DNA of 64,000 nucleotides from Beroe forskalii (lineage: Eukaryota > Ctenophora > Nuda > Beroida > Beroidae), in the NCBI GenBank assembly GCA_011033025.1, contig WFMF01000048.1, positions 1-64,000 on the forward strand, written 5' to 3'. Made by a program: the position numbers and the translations under genes. Numbering within the stretch: the stretch's first letter is position 1; each line of letters opens with the position of its first letter. Below are positions 1 through 10,720 of this stretch, one piece after another. Below the pieces are notes generated by a model. The model did no database searches. It had not been told where the DNA came from and was given only the letters and a program-made list of their open reading frames with translations.

Positions 1-530
1 TTTTTGAGCCAAAGCTGATGGCTAAAAATCGATTATTTTATTATAATTTGGGCTAGAAGGTCGCAGAGACTTCTGTTCAAGGCTCAAAGAACTGCAATTG
101 GCATGTTTATATACGACTCAGAATAAACATATGCCCTAAAATGCTCAGAAACCAAGTTATAGTAAAAAACGATTTTTTGGTCATTTTCGCTGTGGAATTT
201 TGGCAAAAAATCAATGAAGCATCCATGTTTTGGGGTCGAGACCAAAATTTTAACCCTGAAAAATGTTCTTCCATCTCTCGTTTGACAGAAAGGTTTTTGG
301 GGGGGGGCTAGAATAGTCACAATGGCTATTTTTGGAACTATTAAGCAACTGGATTTGATGCCCATTTTTTTAACGCGCATGTCCAAAAATTCATATCTTG
401 GGCCAGGAAGGTCGTAGAGACTTGTTTTTGGGCTCAAACGAATGGCAATGGCCATGTTTATATTAGACTTGTCAATAAACATATGCTCTAAAATGCTCCT
501 GAACGGGGCTATGGCTCACCTCCTAGTCGG
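1..530 (-). repeat. Inverted cluster of a dispersed repeat (arm A)
   Basis: The stretch holds reverse-oriented copies of a unit found many times in the first 10 kb. The unit core reads GAGCATTTTAGAGCATATG, then TTTATT, a short spacer, and ATATAAACATGGCCATTGCG, followed by an ACGACCTTCCT box. Forward copies at 3700-4600 match it, so the two clusters form an imperfect inverted repeat about 3.2 kb apart. The 132-residue reading frame here is translated repeat, not a gene. Confidence 0.8.
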
Positions 531-939
531 TTGCCCTGGAGACTGTCCTTAACTGCTTTATCCCTGACAGTTAGGTCTGAGCTGACGAGTCGCTAGAATT
601 GCACTATGCTAGCAAATTCCACTACTGAACTCACCAGTAGTGGAACGCATCCCAACGCGTTCTATTGGTTTTGTAACTTGTGTGAGTATTTTGATGTGTC
701 AAGAGCCTCTCTATGATATGTCATACAAGTTACATCATCACTAGTGCAGCAAAACCAGTAAGGGATCAATATGAATATAATTACTACCTTTCTATGTACC
801 AACTAACCACCACTATTGCAGGAACCACATTATCTTGAATGTATCCCAACAGCTACATTCGACCACAATATGTGTCTGCATGTGAGCTCAACGACTTAGT
901 AGGTATCTCCATGTACCCAATAACCAAAGCTCCTTGTGA
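531..939. other. No gene seen
   Basis: Unique-looking AT-rich sequence between the repeat cluster and the minisatellite. I see no convincing reading frame or splice-bounded exon. Confidence 0.5.
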
Positions 940-2060
940 GCCTAACATCCCAATAGCTCCAGGGGAGCCCAACAACCAACCCAATAGCTCCAGGGGAGCC
1001 CAACAACCCAATAGCTCCAGGGAGCCCAACAACCCAATAGCTCCAGGGGAGCCCAACAACCCAATAGCTCCAGGGGAGCCCAACAACCCAATAGCTCCAG
1101 GGGAGCCCAACAACCCAATAGCTCCAGGGGAGCCCAACAACCCAATAGCTCCAGGGGAGCCCAACAACCCAATAGCTCCAGGGGAGCCCAACAACCCAAT
1201 AGCTCCAGGGAGCCCAACAACCCAATAGCTCCAGGGGAGCCCAACAACCCAATAGCTCCAGGGGAGCCCAACAACCCAATAGCTCCAGGGGAGCCCAACA
1301 ACCCAATAGCTCCAGGGAGCCCAACAACCCAATAGCTCCAGGGGAGCCCAATAACCAATAGCCCAATAGGGAGCCCAACAACCCAATAGCTCAGAGCCCA
1401 ACAACCAATAGCTCCAAGGGGAGCCCAACAACCCAATAGCTCCAAGGGAGCCCAACAACCCAATAGCTCCAAGGGAGCCCAACAACCCAATAGCTCCAGG
1501 GTAGCCCAACAACCCAATAGCTACAGGGGAGCCCAACAACCCAATAGCTCCAGGGGAGCCCAACAACCCAATAGCTCCAGGGGAGCCCAACAATCCAATA
1601 GCTCCAAGGGAGCCCAACAACCCAATAGCTCCAAGGGAGCCCAACAACCCAATAGCTCCAAGGGAGCCCAACAACCCAATAGCTCCAAGGGAGCCCAACA
1701 ACCCAATAGCTCCTTGTGAGCCCAACAACCCAATAGCTCCAGGTGAGCCCAACAACCCAATAGCTACAGGGAATTCCAACAACCCAATAGCTCCAGGAGA
1801 GCCCAACAACCCAATAGCTCCAGGGGAGCCCAACAACCCAAAAGCTCCATGTGAGCCCATCAACCAAATAGCTCCAGGGGAGCCCAGCAACCCAATAGCT
1901 CCATGTGAGCCCATCAACCCAAAGCAAATCACCATGGTCATTGGCAACACCCCACTCTCTTTTGTAGTGGGTGGGTGGAGAATAACAGTGTTATCCTCCT
2001 CCCCAAGAACCATGGCATGGGAGCCCAACAACCCAATAGCTCCATGTGAGCCAAATAGTT
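940..2060. repeat. 27-bp minisatellite
   Basis: About 35-40 units of a 27-bp motif built on CCCAACAACCCAATAGCTCC followed by AGGGGAG, with 26-bp variants and substitutions. The most regular copies lie at 1020-1320, and the array degenerates towards 1800-2060. Because 27 is a multiple of three, long frames stay open on both strands, as proline/asparagine-rich or glycine/leucine-rich nonapeptide repeats. I treat these as by-products of the array. No start context or splice structure supports coding. Confidence 0.9.
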
Positions 2061-2064
2061 CCAT

Positions 2065-3690
2065 ATGAGCTCAACAACCAAAGCAACTCCCAAGCAATCT
2101 AATAACTCCTCACTATTACAAAACTGCTGCCAGTTATAATCTACCTATATCAGGTCACAGTTTTTGGCAACACTCTACTTTCCTTTCAAAGTGGGGTGGG
2201 TGGAGAATAACAGTGTTGTTCTCTGCCCCAAGAACCAAGACCTGGAAGCCGTTTGCTCCAAACACAGCTGTTTCCAGTGGGCACATGAACAATATGTACT
2301 GAATGCAACACTGTTACACCATATGAAATTTACGTGGTAACTTCATGCATTTAACAAAAAATGCTTGCACCAAAATTTGCTTCCAACCTAGTAGTAGTAC
2401 AAAATTAAAAAAAAATACATTACAAATTTACCAAATAAACCAATTTACCTAATCAACATGAATACTATAACCACTTTGTCAATGGAAAAGACCACAAACT
2501 TTATTGATATAACAAAAAATCATTGCACACCAACTTCGTTAAACTGGGAAGTTTTAGACTAATTATTCCCTTGTATCCAGTGGATAATGAAAATGCAGTT
2601 TTTAGAAACGAATAACACGCCATCACTTATAGAAAAACCACACAATTTTAAGCTGTCCCAGCATTAAAGTCAACCAAAAAGCCATTCTGATAGATATCAG
2701 ACATAAATGTTGCGATGAAACCTACTTGAGAGTACATCAATGAAACACAAAAAGCTTTTCATACACGCCAAAAAAGATATGAAAAAGGACTTTGATAGTG
2801 GATACCTCATCACATGCAGTAGTAACACCATGGATAACTATGACAAGAATTCATGAATCTAATGCAACTAACCACACCCTACCGTCAAGGTAATCTGAAC
2901 TGCACAAATCATAAATTAACAAAGAAAAAGCAAGGTAACTCATAATACAGTATTATATACTAAACATCAGCTATAAAATATGGAAGTACTGACAGAAAAT
3001 CCATCCTTTATTAGGTAAACAATGGATAAAACGAAAATGAAACAAGAAATAACTAAATTGTTAAACCATCAAAGTTATGTGAAAAGTAGGCAAAAATAAT
3101 CTAAGCACGTGGATGCTAATGATAGTCGACCAGAGAACACTGCTCAGAGACACTTTAGTAATAACATAGTAAACTGCCTCATTCTTGAGCCTGAACAAAA
3201 CACACTTTTCGATTGCAAAAAGGACCTTAAGGACAGGAGCTTTACCTGCAGGAATACACAAAAACAAACCAAGAAATAGAAACAAACCAAAAAAGGGTTA
3301 TTCACTCTGTTTGCCCAATAATGAGGAACATGACACAGGACATTCTTTCCCATTACTTGTCCTAGAAATAAAGAAGAATGGGAGGAGAAGATTTGGTTGC
3401 TTCATCGCCTCAAAAAGAAGCAAACTGTATGTATTCGGCTCAAGTTGAACAGACAGATAACTGCTTGAGCTGGGGCCATTAGGGTCTATTACCCAATTGG
3501 AGAATATAGATAAGCGAACAATACTCTGTATAGATATCTGTCCTCTACTATATAGATTATTAGTTATGCCAACATATTATCAGCCAAAACGCGATCGTTG
3601 CCTCTCAGACTATGAGGGGCCATGTCGTATGGCACAGCGCCTCCGCGGAAGCGCATTTTACCTACCTACCTACCTTACCTGCTCCTGAAC
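2065..3690. other. No gene seen
   Basis: AT-rich sequence with no recognisable gene. A GTGGGTGGAGAATAACAGTG block occurs at about 1970 and again near 2200, so the minisatellite flank is partly duplicated. Short frames around 3060-3450 show no domain and no consistent splice sites. Confidence 0.5.
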
Positions 3691-4600
3691 CGAGTTACAG
3701 GCCTTGAAAAGCATTTTGAGCCAATGCGATGGCTCAAAAATCAATTTTTGGCCTATAACTTGGTTTCTGAGCATTTTAGGGCATATGTTTATTCACAGGT
3801 CGTATATAAACATGCCAATTGCGGTTCTTTTGAGCTATGAACGAAGTCACTACGACATTCCTAGCCCAAGTTATGATAAAATAATCGATTTTTAGCCATT
3901 GCCTTGGCTCAAAATGCTTTTTGGCCTGTAACTCGGTTCAGGAGCATTTTAGAGCATATGTTTATTGACAAGGCTAATATAAACATGGCCATCGCGATTC
4001 GTTTGAGCCCAAAAACAAGTCTCTACGACCTTCCTGGCCCAAGATATGAATTTTTGGACATGTGCGTCAAAAAATGGGCATCAAATCCAGTTGCTAAATA
4101 GTTCAACATAGCCATTGTGACTATTCTAGACCCCCAAAAACCTTTTCTGTCAAACTAGAGATGTTTAAAGAACATTTTCAGGGTTAAAATTTTGGTCTCG
4201 ACCCCAAAACATGGATGCTAATTGATTTTTTGCCAAAAATTCCACCGCGAAAATGACCAAAAATCAGTTTTTTGCCTATAACTTGGTTTCTGAGCATTTT
4301 AGGGCATATGTCTATTCACAGGTCGTATATAAACATGCCAATTGCGGTTCTTTTGAGCTATGAACGAAGTCACTGCGACCTTCCTAGCCCAAGTTATGAT
4401 AAAATAATCGATTTTTAGCCATCGCCTTGGCTCAAAATGCTTTTTGGCCTGTAACTCGGTTCAGGAGCATTTTAGAGCATATGTTTATTAACAAGTCTAA
4501 TATAAACATGGCCATTGCGATTCGTTTGACCCCAAAAACAAGTCTCTACGACCTTCCTAGCCCGAGATATGAATTTTTGAACACGCACACCAATTAAATG
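3691..4600 (+). repeat. Forward cluster of the dispersed repeat (arm B)
   Basis: Four or more forward units with the same core as arm A at 1-530 (near 3770, 3950, 4300 and 4460). Long sub-blocks are duplicated inside the cluster: 3750-3910 resembles 4280-4430, and 3910-4060 resembles 4440-4580. Together with arm A it could be a degraded foldback structure, but I cannot define outer termini. Confidence 0.75.
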
Positions 4601-4664
4601 ACGAAAAGTGGGCGTGGTCACCTGTTCGCCACTATTTGAAAATTTCTACCCCCCTCAAAGTTGA

Positions 4665-5603
4665 TTGTTATCATTTGAACTAACAAATTCCGTTGAGAAA
4701 TTCTCTCGACCTCGAAAGGCCTACTCAACTTTGGCTAGCTACTCTAATAATACTGGTCTCACTGTTACTCAGAAGTCTTCATCAATACTTCTTTCCCAGT
4801 CCAAATATACTGAGCAATTATCAGAAATACCAATTGATCCACAAAGATTTAATGACAACACCAGGAAACTGTCAGATAAAGAAATGGCTGAAATGAGATC
4901 AGCTTGTGGTGCCCTTCTCTGGATTGCAAACCAGACACGTCCAGATGTTAGCTATGGTACTTGCATAGCCAGCAATTCCTTTTCTACAGGAACTGTTGCT
5001 GATCTGAAAAGTGTCAACAAAACTATCAAATATGCCAAAAAGAATCCTCTAGTGATAAGCTTCCCACGACTGAACTTGGTTAATAATGAACTGAGACTGC
5101 TGATATTTTGTGATGCATCCTTTGCAAACCTAAAAGATGGCAGCTCACAAGGAGGTTTCATACTGTTTTTAGTGGATGCATCTGGCAAATGTGCTGTGAT
5201 AACTTGGCAAAGTAAGAAAATCAAGAGAGTTTGCAAAAGTACTCTTGCCGCTGAAAGTTGGGCAATGATAGAAGCAATTGAGTCTGGTGAAATTGCTTTA
5301 GCCCAAATAAAAGAAATACTTGGAAACCAGACCATAAAATGTGTCTGTTTCACAGACTGTAAGTCATTACATGATGCAGTCCATACAACTAACACTATGT
5401 CAGACAGAGGATTGCGCATCCCAATCGCCTGCTTGAGACAGAGGGTAAATAAAGATGAAATATCAATTGTTCCGGTTGGTACCAAGTTCCAACTGGCTGA
5501 TTGTTTGACGAAAGCAGGAGCCTCGGCTGCATTCTTGCGGGAAATACTTTCCACTGGACTTATGCCACAAGAATTCTGTAAATTTGCATTCTTTGAAAAA
5601 TGA
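4665..5603 (+). pseudogene. Ty1/copia retrotransposon fragment: end of RT plus RNase H
   Basis: A 312-residue open frame. Residues from about 75 carry the copia-type segment after the reverse transcriptase (ACGALLWIANQTRPDVSYG), followed by RNase H. The four expected acidic positions are visible: Asp in FCDASFAN, Glu in TLAAESWAM, Asp in FTDCKSL, and Asp in LADCLTKAG. In a copia element this domain degrades the RNA strand during reverse transcription. Gag, protease, integrase and the RT palm are absent upstream, and I see no LTR pair, so this is a 5'-truncated relic whose frame has stayed open. Domestication is possible but nothing here shows it. Confidence 0.85.
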
Positions 5604-6741
5604 GCATCAGGTAGAAAACTGTATCGTTTAAATGTATTACCAAACAGGTCAATTTAGAAAAATGACAATGATATTTACTATGACATTTATTACGTGTGTA
5701 TTTGGATTTACTATGAATGTTGAGAATCATTAATAAAAGATATAGTCTGGTCAGTTAAGGGCTGCAGGCTGCAACGTCTTCATACAACATATTGACCGGT
5801 TCAACCAAGTAGTTTCAACCCTCCTGAGACCAAAAGCGCGGAGACCCAAGCGCGCTAGGTGGTGCAACATGGCGCAATTGCGCCATTTTGGCGCCATGGC
5901 GCCAAAAATACTAACTTTTGATAGGAAGGTCGTAGAGACTCCATTTTTTGACTAATTGAACCGCAATGGCCATGTTTATATACAACTTGTTAATAAACAT
6001 ATGCTCTAAAATGCTCACGAACCGAGTTATGGGCGAAAAACCGTTTTCGGCATACGCGTGTGCTTAAATATGACGAATTTTGATAACTCCGGTCAGGAAG
6101 GTCGTAGAAACTTCGTTTATAGCTCAAAATTACCGCAATGGCCATGTTTATATACGACTTCTCAATAAACATATGCTCTAAAATGCACACAAACCGAGTT
6201 ATGGGCGAAAAACCGTTTTCGGCATACACATCAGATTTTACATTGTCCTTTACAGCCACATCTGAGTAAGCATGATTTTCCACTTTTGTTGCAGCTACAT
6301 GCTTCACAGGAACCTGTCCGACACTTGCAGCACTTGATCAGCTCACTCAAGAGATTGCAGTTTGTCTCTGAAATTCATTGATGCAATACCACCGTCTATT
6401 TACCTCGGTGCCAAAGTCTAACTAGAAACTGCTCATACAAGTCAGGCTTTCTGATCGTGAGGAGGTTCAATTTATTCACTAAAGCAATAGCCCAGCGAGC
6501 ATAATGCCCTTGATTTAAAGCGAAGAAGAAATGGCAAATTCAGTCCAGAGATGCAATCAAGAGGTGGAAGTTTGTTAGTTTACTTATCCACCCTGGTTTG
6601 CCGCTGCCGACCAAGAGTCCCTCGACCTAGAGTCCTATACCCCTAAAATCTGCCCTAGTGGACAGATGGTTCAGAGACAAATTGCAACCTCTCGAGTGAG
6701 CTTATCATCATCAAGAGCTGCAAGTGCCGGACAGGTTCATG

Positions 6742-6950
6742 TGAAGCATTTCATTGCCTTTTATCAGTTTTCTCATTGCCTTTTATCGAAGCAGTTTTCT
6801 TCATCATGCCTTTTAGCAGTTTTCATTGCCTTATATCAGTTTTCTTCATCATGCCTTTGCCCTTTATCAGTTTTCATTGCCTTTTATCAGTTTTCTTCAT
6901 CATGCTTTTTATCAGTTTTCATTGCCTTTTATCAGTTTTCTTGTGCGCGT
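6742..6950. repeat. Short tandem array (CATTGCCTTTTATCAGTTTT type)
   Basis: Degenerate repeats of a CATTGCCTTTTATCAGTTTT motif alternating with TCTTCATCATGCC, about 200 bp in all. The overlapping small frames in all three phases only reflect the repeat. Confidence 0.75.
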
Positions 6951-7049
6951 TAAATTAGTAGCTCGCTTATCAGTACATTGCAATTTGTTGTACGCACTCG
7001 GCACAGGCTAGTGCTACTGTACACGGCTGTGTAGTGTTTACACTGTGTA

Positions 7050-8007
7050 TTGGACATGAAGTTCTCCCTAGAAAAGTTATACGACGTGGAGAATGAAGTC
7101 GAAGCAGTTTTCAGTTCTTCGTTTTGTGCAAAGTGGGGAGAAGTCAACAAGACTACATTGACGAAGTGTGATAAAGGAACTCTGTCAAGTTTGGTACTAT
7201 CAGCTGTCAAAGTTCTCGTGAAGAGCAAAGACATTTTGCGATCAGCGGCAGTTCATGTTGAGCAGTTAAAGAAGGATCAGCAACCGAACCAGATAGAAAA
7301 CCTTGCTCAGACTGCAAGACGATCTGTTACAGAACAGAAATGAGCAGGTCGAAACTGTGCAAAAGATAAGATAAGGAGCTTCAGCGACAGTAAAACAGGA
7401 GTGCAAGGAGAAGGTCACGAAGCAGGAGCTGAAAGTTGCAGTAACAAGTAAAGTCCGCTGTAAGGGATGATGACCACAGGAAGGGGGTGATAGTATTCGG
7501 CCTGGAGGAAAGCGCAGGTAAGGTGCTGAAAGACAGGGTGGAGGAGATGCTCGGCATTTGCAGTGCGACAGGAAACCCTACTGTGAGTGATTGTTATCGT
7601 GTCAGAGCAGTCAAAGCAGGAGCTCTGAGACCAGTGAAAGTGCTGTTCCACAGCAACGAATGAAGCAGCATCGATGGTGTTGAGGAGTGCTTCATCACTG
7701 CGGGGACCAATTTGGTAGGGTTTACATACCCTCAGACAGGACCAGTGAAGAACGTGATGTAAGGAAGGGACTTGTGGCGCAGTTGAAGGAGAAGATCAGC
7801 ACCAAACCACAGTGCTATCATTACATCAGCAACAGTGCCGTGTGCAGCCGAGATAAAGAAACACAGTCCAACCCTTCAATAGCAATTGTTTCAGAGTCAA
7901 CACCTCCAAGAGTCACCTCAGCTACTGCACCTATCCTACATCAGCCACACCACTGGCCCAAGCAGAAGCCACTACGAGGTCTGAATGGCTGGCAGCACAC
8001 GCGATAG
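7050..8007 (+). pseudogene. LINE ORF1-like protein remnant, frameshifted
   Basis: Pieces of one protein are spread over several frames. 7050-7343 opens in one frame with a charged, probably helical segment. 7465-7655 reads in another frame with VIVFGLEES, then DCYRV and RPVKVLFHS. From 7725 comes IPSDRTSEERDVRKGLVAQL. This order (helical segment, a ValIlePheGlyLeu-Glu strand, a TyrArg-Arg-Pro-ValLysVal strand, then a SerAspArgThr-Glu-Glu-Arg box) is typical of the RRM-like ORF1 proteins of CR1/L2-type LINEs, which bind element RNA. At least two frame breaks make it non-functional as read. The family assignment rests on motif recognition alone. Confidence 0.6.
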
Positions 8008-9934
8008 TGCCATTCGGATAGTAAGAGCTACCAGTAAATGGATTGAACTGGCAGAAGATGCGCCACAAACTCCAAATCTGTGGCAGAAAGTCAATAGTCC
8101 ATGAGTGTCTGCTCATATATACTTTGTCACTGTCAATTGCCAGGTTTCACAACACTTTAATGAGACACACGAGCTGATTGTAAAATAGCAAAGTACTTTC
8201 AGAACATCATCAGTGCTACAATCATATTTGAGGCCCCCATTGCCTATCGAAATGTCAAAAGTTAGTGTGTTATCAGAAAAAACATATTATACTGTAAAGT
8301 CTGCTCATGATTTGTTTATTCATGTTATGAGTGCTGTTTGAGATTTTATGTGATGACTGATGATGCAGTGGCAATGGGACCACTAAATCGTAAGGACACA
8401 TGCCTTAATTTATTGGCATCTCTATTGATTTTGTGGGGTTGATTTACTTACTTACTATCATATGATTTCTAAGCCCTTAGGGCTTGATCGGTACCCCAAA
8501 GTGGGGTCTTACACATAGACATGTATGAACACGGGACGGCAGAAGCATCTGGTGGTTTATTAGTTTTCCTTGGCTTTTGCTCTACTTGTGCCACTTGGCA
8601 TGTCGTCAAAATTTATGGTATTTCGCTTATGTATGAATGTAAACTATAAACTCAATAAACTTAGAATTGTTTTTTGTGTAGCTGTGAAGTGAAAAACCAT
8701 GCTTACTCACATGTGGATGTAAAGGACAATGTAAAACTGGGTCATAATGCTTATGCCGAAAACAGTTTCTCGCCCATAACTCGGTTTGTGAGCATTTTAG
8801 TGCATACGTCTATTGGCAAGTTGTATATAAATATGGACATTGTGGTCATTTTGAGTTATGAAGAAGTTTCTATGACATTCCTGACCCGAGTTATCAAAAT
8901 TCGTCATATGCCTTAACCGGTTTTACACCCTTTATCTCGGTTCGTAAGCATTTTAGAGCTTTAGAGCATATATTTATTATCAAGTCGTATATAAACATGG
9001 ACATTTTGGTTTCCACGACATTCCTGAGTCCTGACCGGAGTTAACAAAATTCGTCATATTCAAGTGTGCTATATTTATGGATCTTCGTTGGTTTCTAACC
9101 TAGGTCAGCTCCGCCGCAGTAAATTTTTGACTATTACCACAGATTATCTCAGGGAACTCCCTAAAAAGGCCAGCAGTCTCAGGCTACACATTCTTCGAGC
9201 ATGTTATAAGGCTAGCTGGGTGTAGAGAAACACTTTTTCTCAGAAGTATCGCCAAACTCTTGCTGACATGGGTTGGGATATTTCAGACGGTTCTATTGCG
9301 CCCAAGTGGACTGTAGATGGTTCAGAGACAAATTGCAACCCCTTGAGTGAGCTGATCATCATCAAGTGCTGCAAGTGCCGGACAGGTGGAAACCCATGCT
9401 TACTCAGATGTGGATGTAAAGGACAATGTAATATTGGATCATAATGTGTATGCCGAAAACGGTTTTTCGCCCATAACTCGGTTTGTGTGCATTTTAGAGC
9501 ATATGTTTATTGAGAAGTCGTATATAAACATGGCCATTGCGGTAATTTTGAGCTGTAAACGAAGTTTCTACGACCTTCCTGACCAGAGTTGTCAAAATTC
9601 GTCATATTTAAGAACACGCGTATGCCGAAAACGGTTTTTCGCCCATAACTCGGTTCGTGAGCATTTTAGAGCATATGTTTATTAACAAGTTGTATATAAA
9701 CATGGCCATTGCGGTTCAATTAGTCAAAAAATGGAGTCTCTACGACCTTCCTATCCAAAGTTAGTATTTTTGGCGCCAAAATGGCGCAATTGCGCCATGT
9801 TGCACCACCTAGCGCGCTTGGGTCTCCGCGCTTTTGGTCTCAGGAGGGTTGAAACTACTTGGTTGAACCGGTCAATATGTTGTATGAAGACGTTGCAGCC
9901 TGCAGCCCCTTTTTGGCCTTAACTAACTAGACTA

Positions 9935-10720
9935 ATATAGGTATTCTATATATAGTTTGACAATATTGAATGAATTATAGAATAGAAGTTGGTGAAGTGG
10001 TATTTCTTATTTTCTATTATTAATATTTGATTAATGGTATATATGTTTGCTTGGCTTTCCTGGGGAATCTCTTCTTTAAATTAAAAAAAAATATTATTTC
10101 TTTTTTAATAAAGACTAAATAGAGATGAGATTGTGAACTTTGATTTCAATCTATATTCAACTATTATATATTATTTGTACTTCATGTTATATCTTCCCCC
10201 AGGAAGTGAATGTCAGTATTGCTGGTTTTGGGGCTTTGGTTATTATTCAATCAATCTCAGTGTTTTATCAATTGGTGTTGTTTACTTGCCTCCCTGCTTG
10301 CGATTTCAATTAACAAATTGATTGGCAAACCAATTTTTAAGTGAATTGGATCTTATTTCTTTATTTGGCCATTTTATCCCATAAAAACTTCAATTATCCA
10401 CTAAATCGCTGATATCTGTTTGCGATTTTGCCCAAATGGACTCAACACTTCTTGATTCTACTCCTACATAAACATTTTTCTATTTTGCGTGATTTTTCCC
10501 AGAATCGCTTCGAAACTAAATTTCGCACTTATGTTACTGAGCGAAATTGTCAGTTTTCACTCCAAAAAGTTTTTATGGCCATCGGAGCAAAAATCCCCGC
10601 CATTTTTGCTCCGAGGCCTCACATGTGCAATGTTGGATATACGGACTTAAGATCACCGTCAAAATGTTGATACACACCCTGGCCAACTCATATCTCAAAT
10701 CTCAAAATATGAAGGGTGAA
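9935..10720. other. No gene seen
   Basis: AT-rich spacer between two inverted-repeat elements. Small frames at 10133-10321 and 10428-10750 have no domain features. Confidence 0.45.

Larger units (their letters stand above)
5743..9934. mobile_element. Composite element with ~620-bp terminal inverted repeats
   Basis: The left end starts TAGTCTGGTCAGTTAAGG, and the right end reads as the near-identical inverse, finishing at 9934. Both are flanked by ATA, a possible target duplication. The arms (about 5743-6375 and 9316-9934) stay similar throughout. They include a GCTGCAGGCTGCAACG box, a GGCGCAATTGCGCC palindrome and two units of the dispersed ATATAAACATGG repeat. Parts of the inner arm sequence recur at 6665-6750 and 8670-9060, so the element looks composite or nested. 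No transposase frame is visible. The inside carries a decayed LINE ORF1-like gene. Confidence 0.75.

Noticed and set aside
853..2064. 403-residue Gly/Leu-rich frame and overlapping frames
   Set aside because: They are translations of the 27-bp minisatellite in several frames, with no gene structure.
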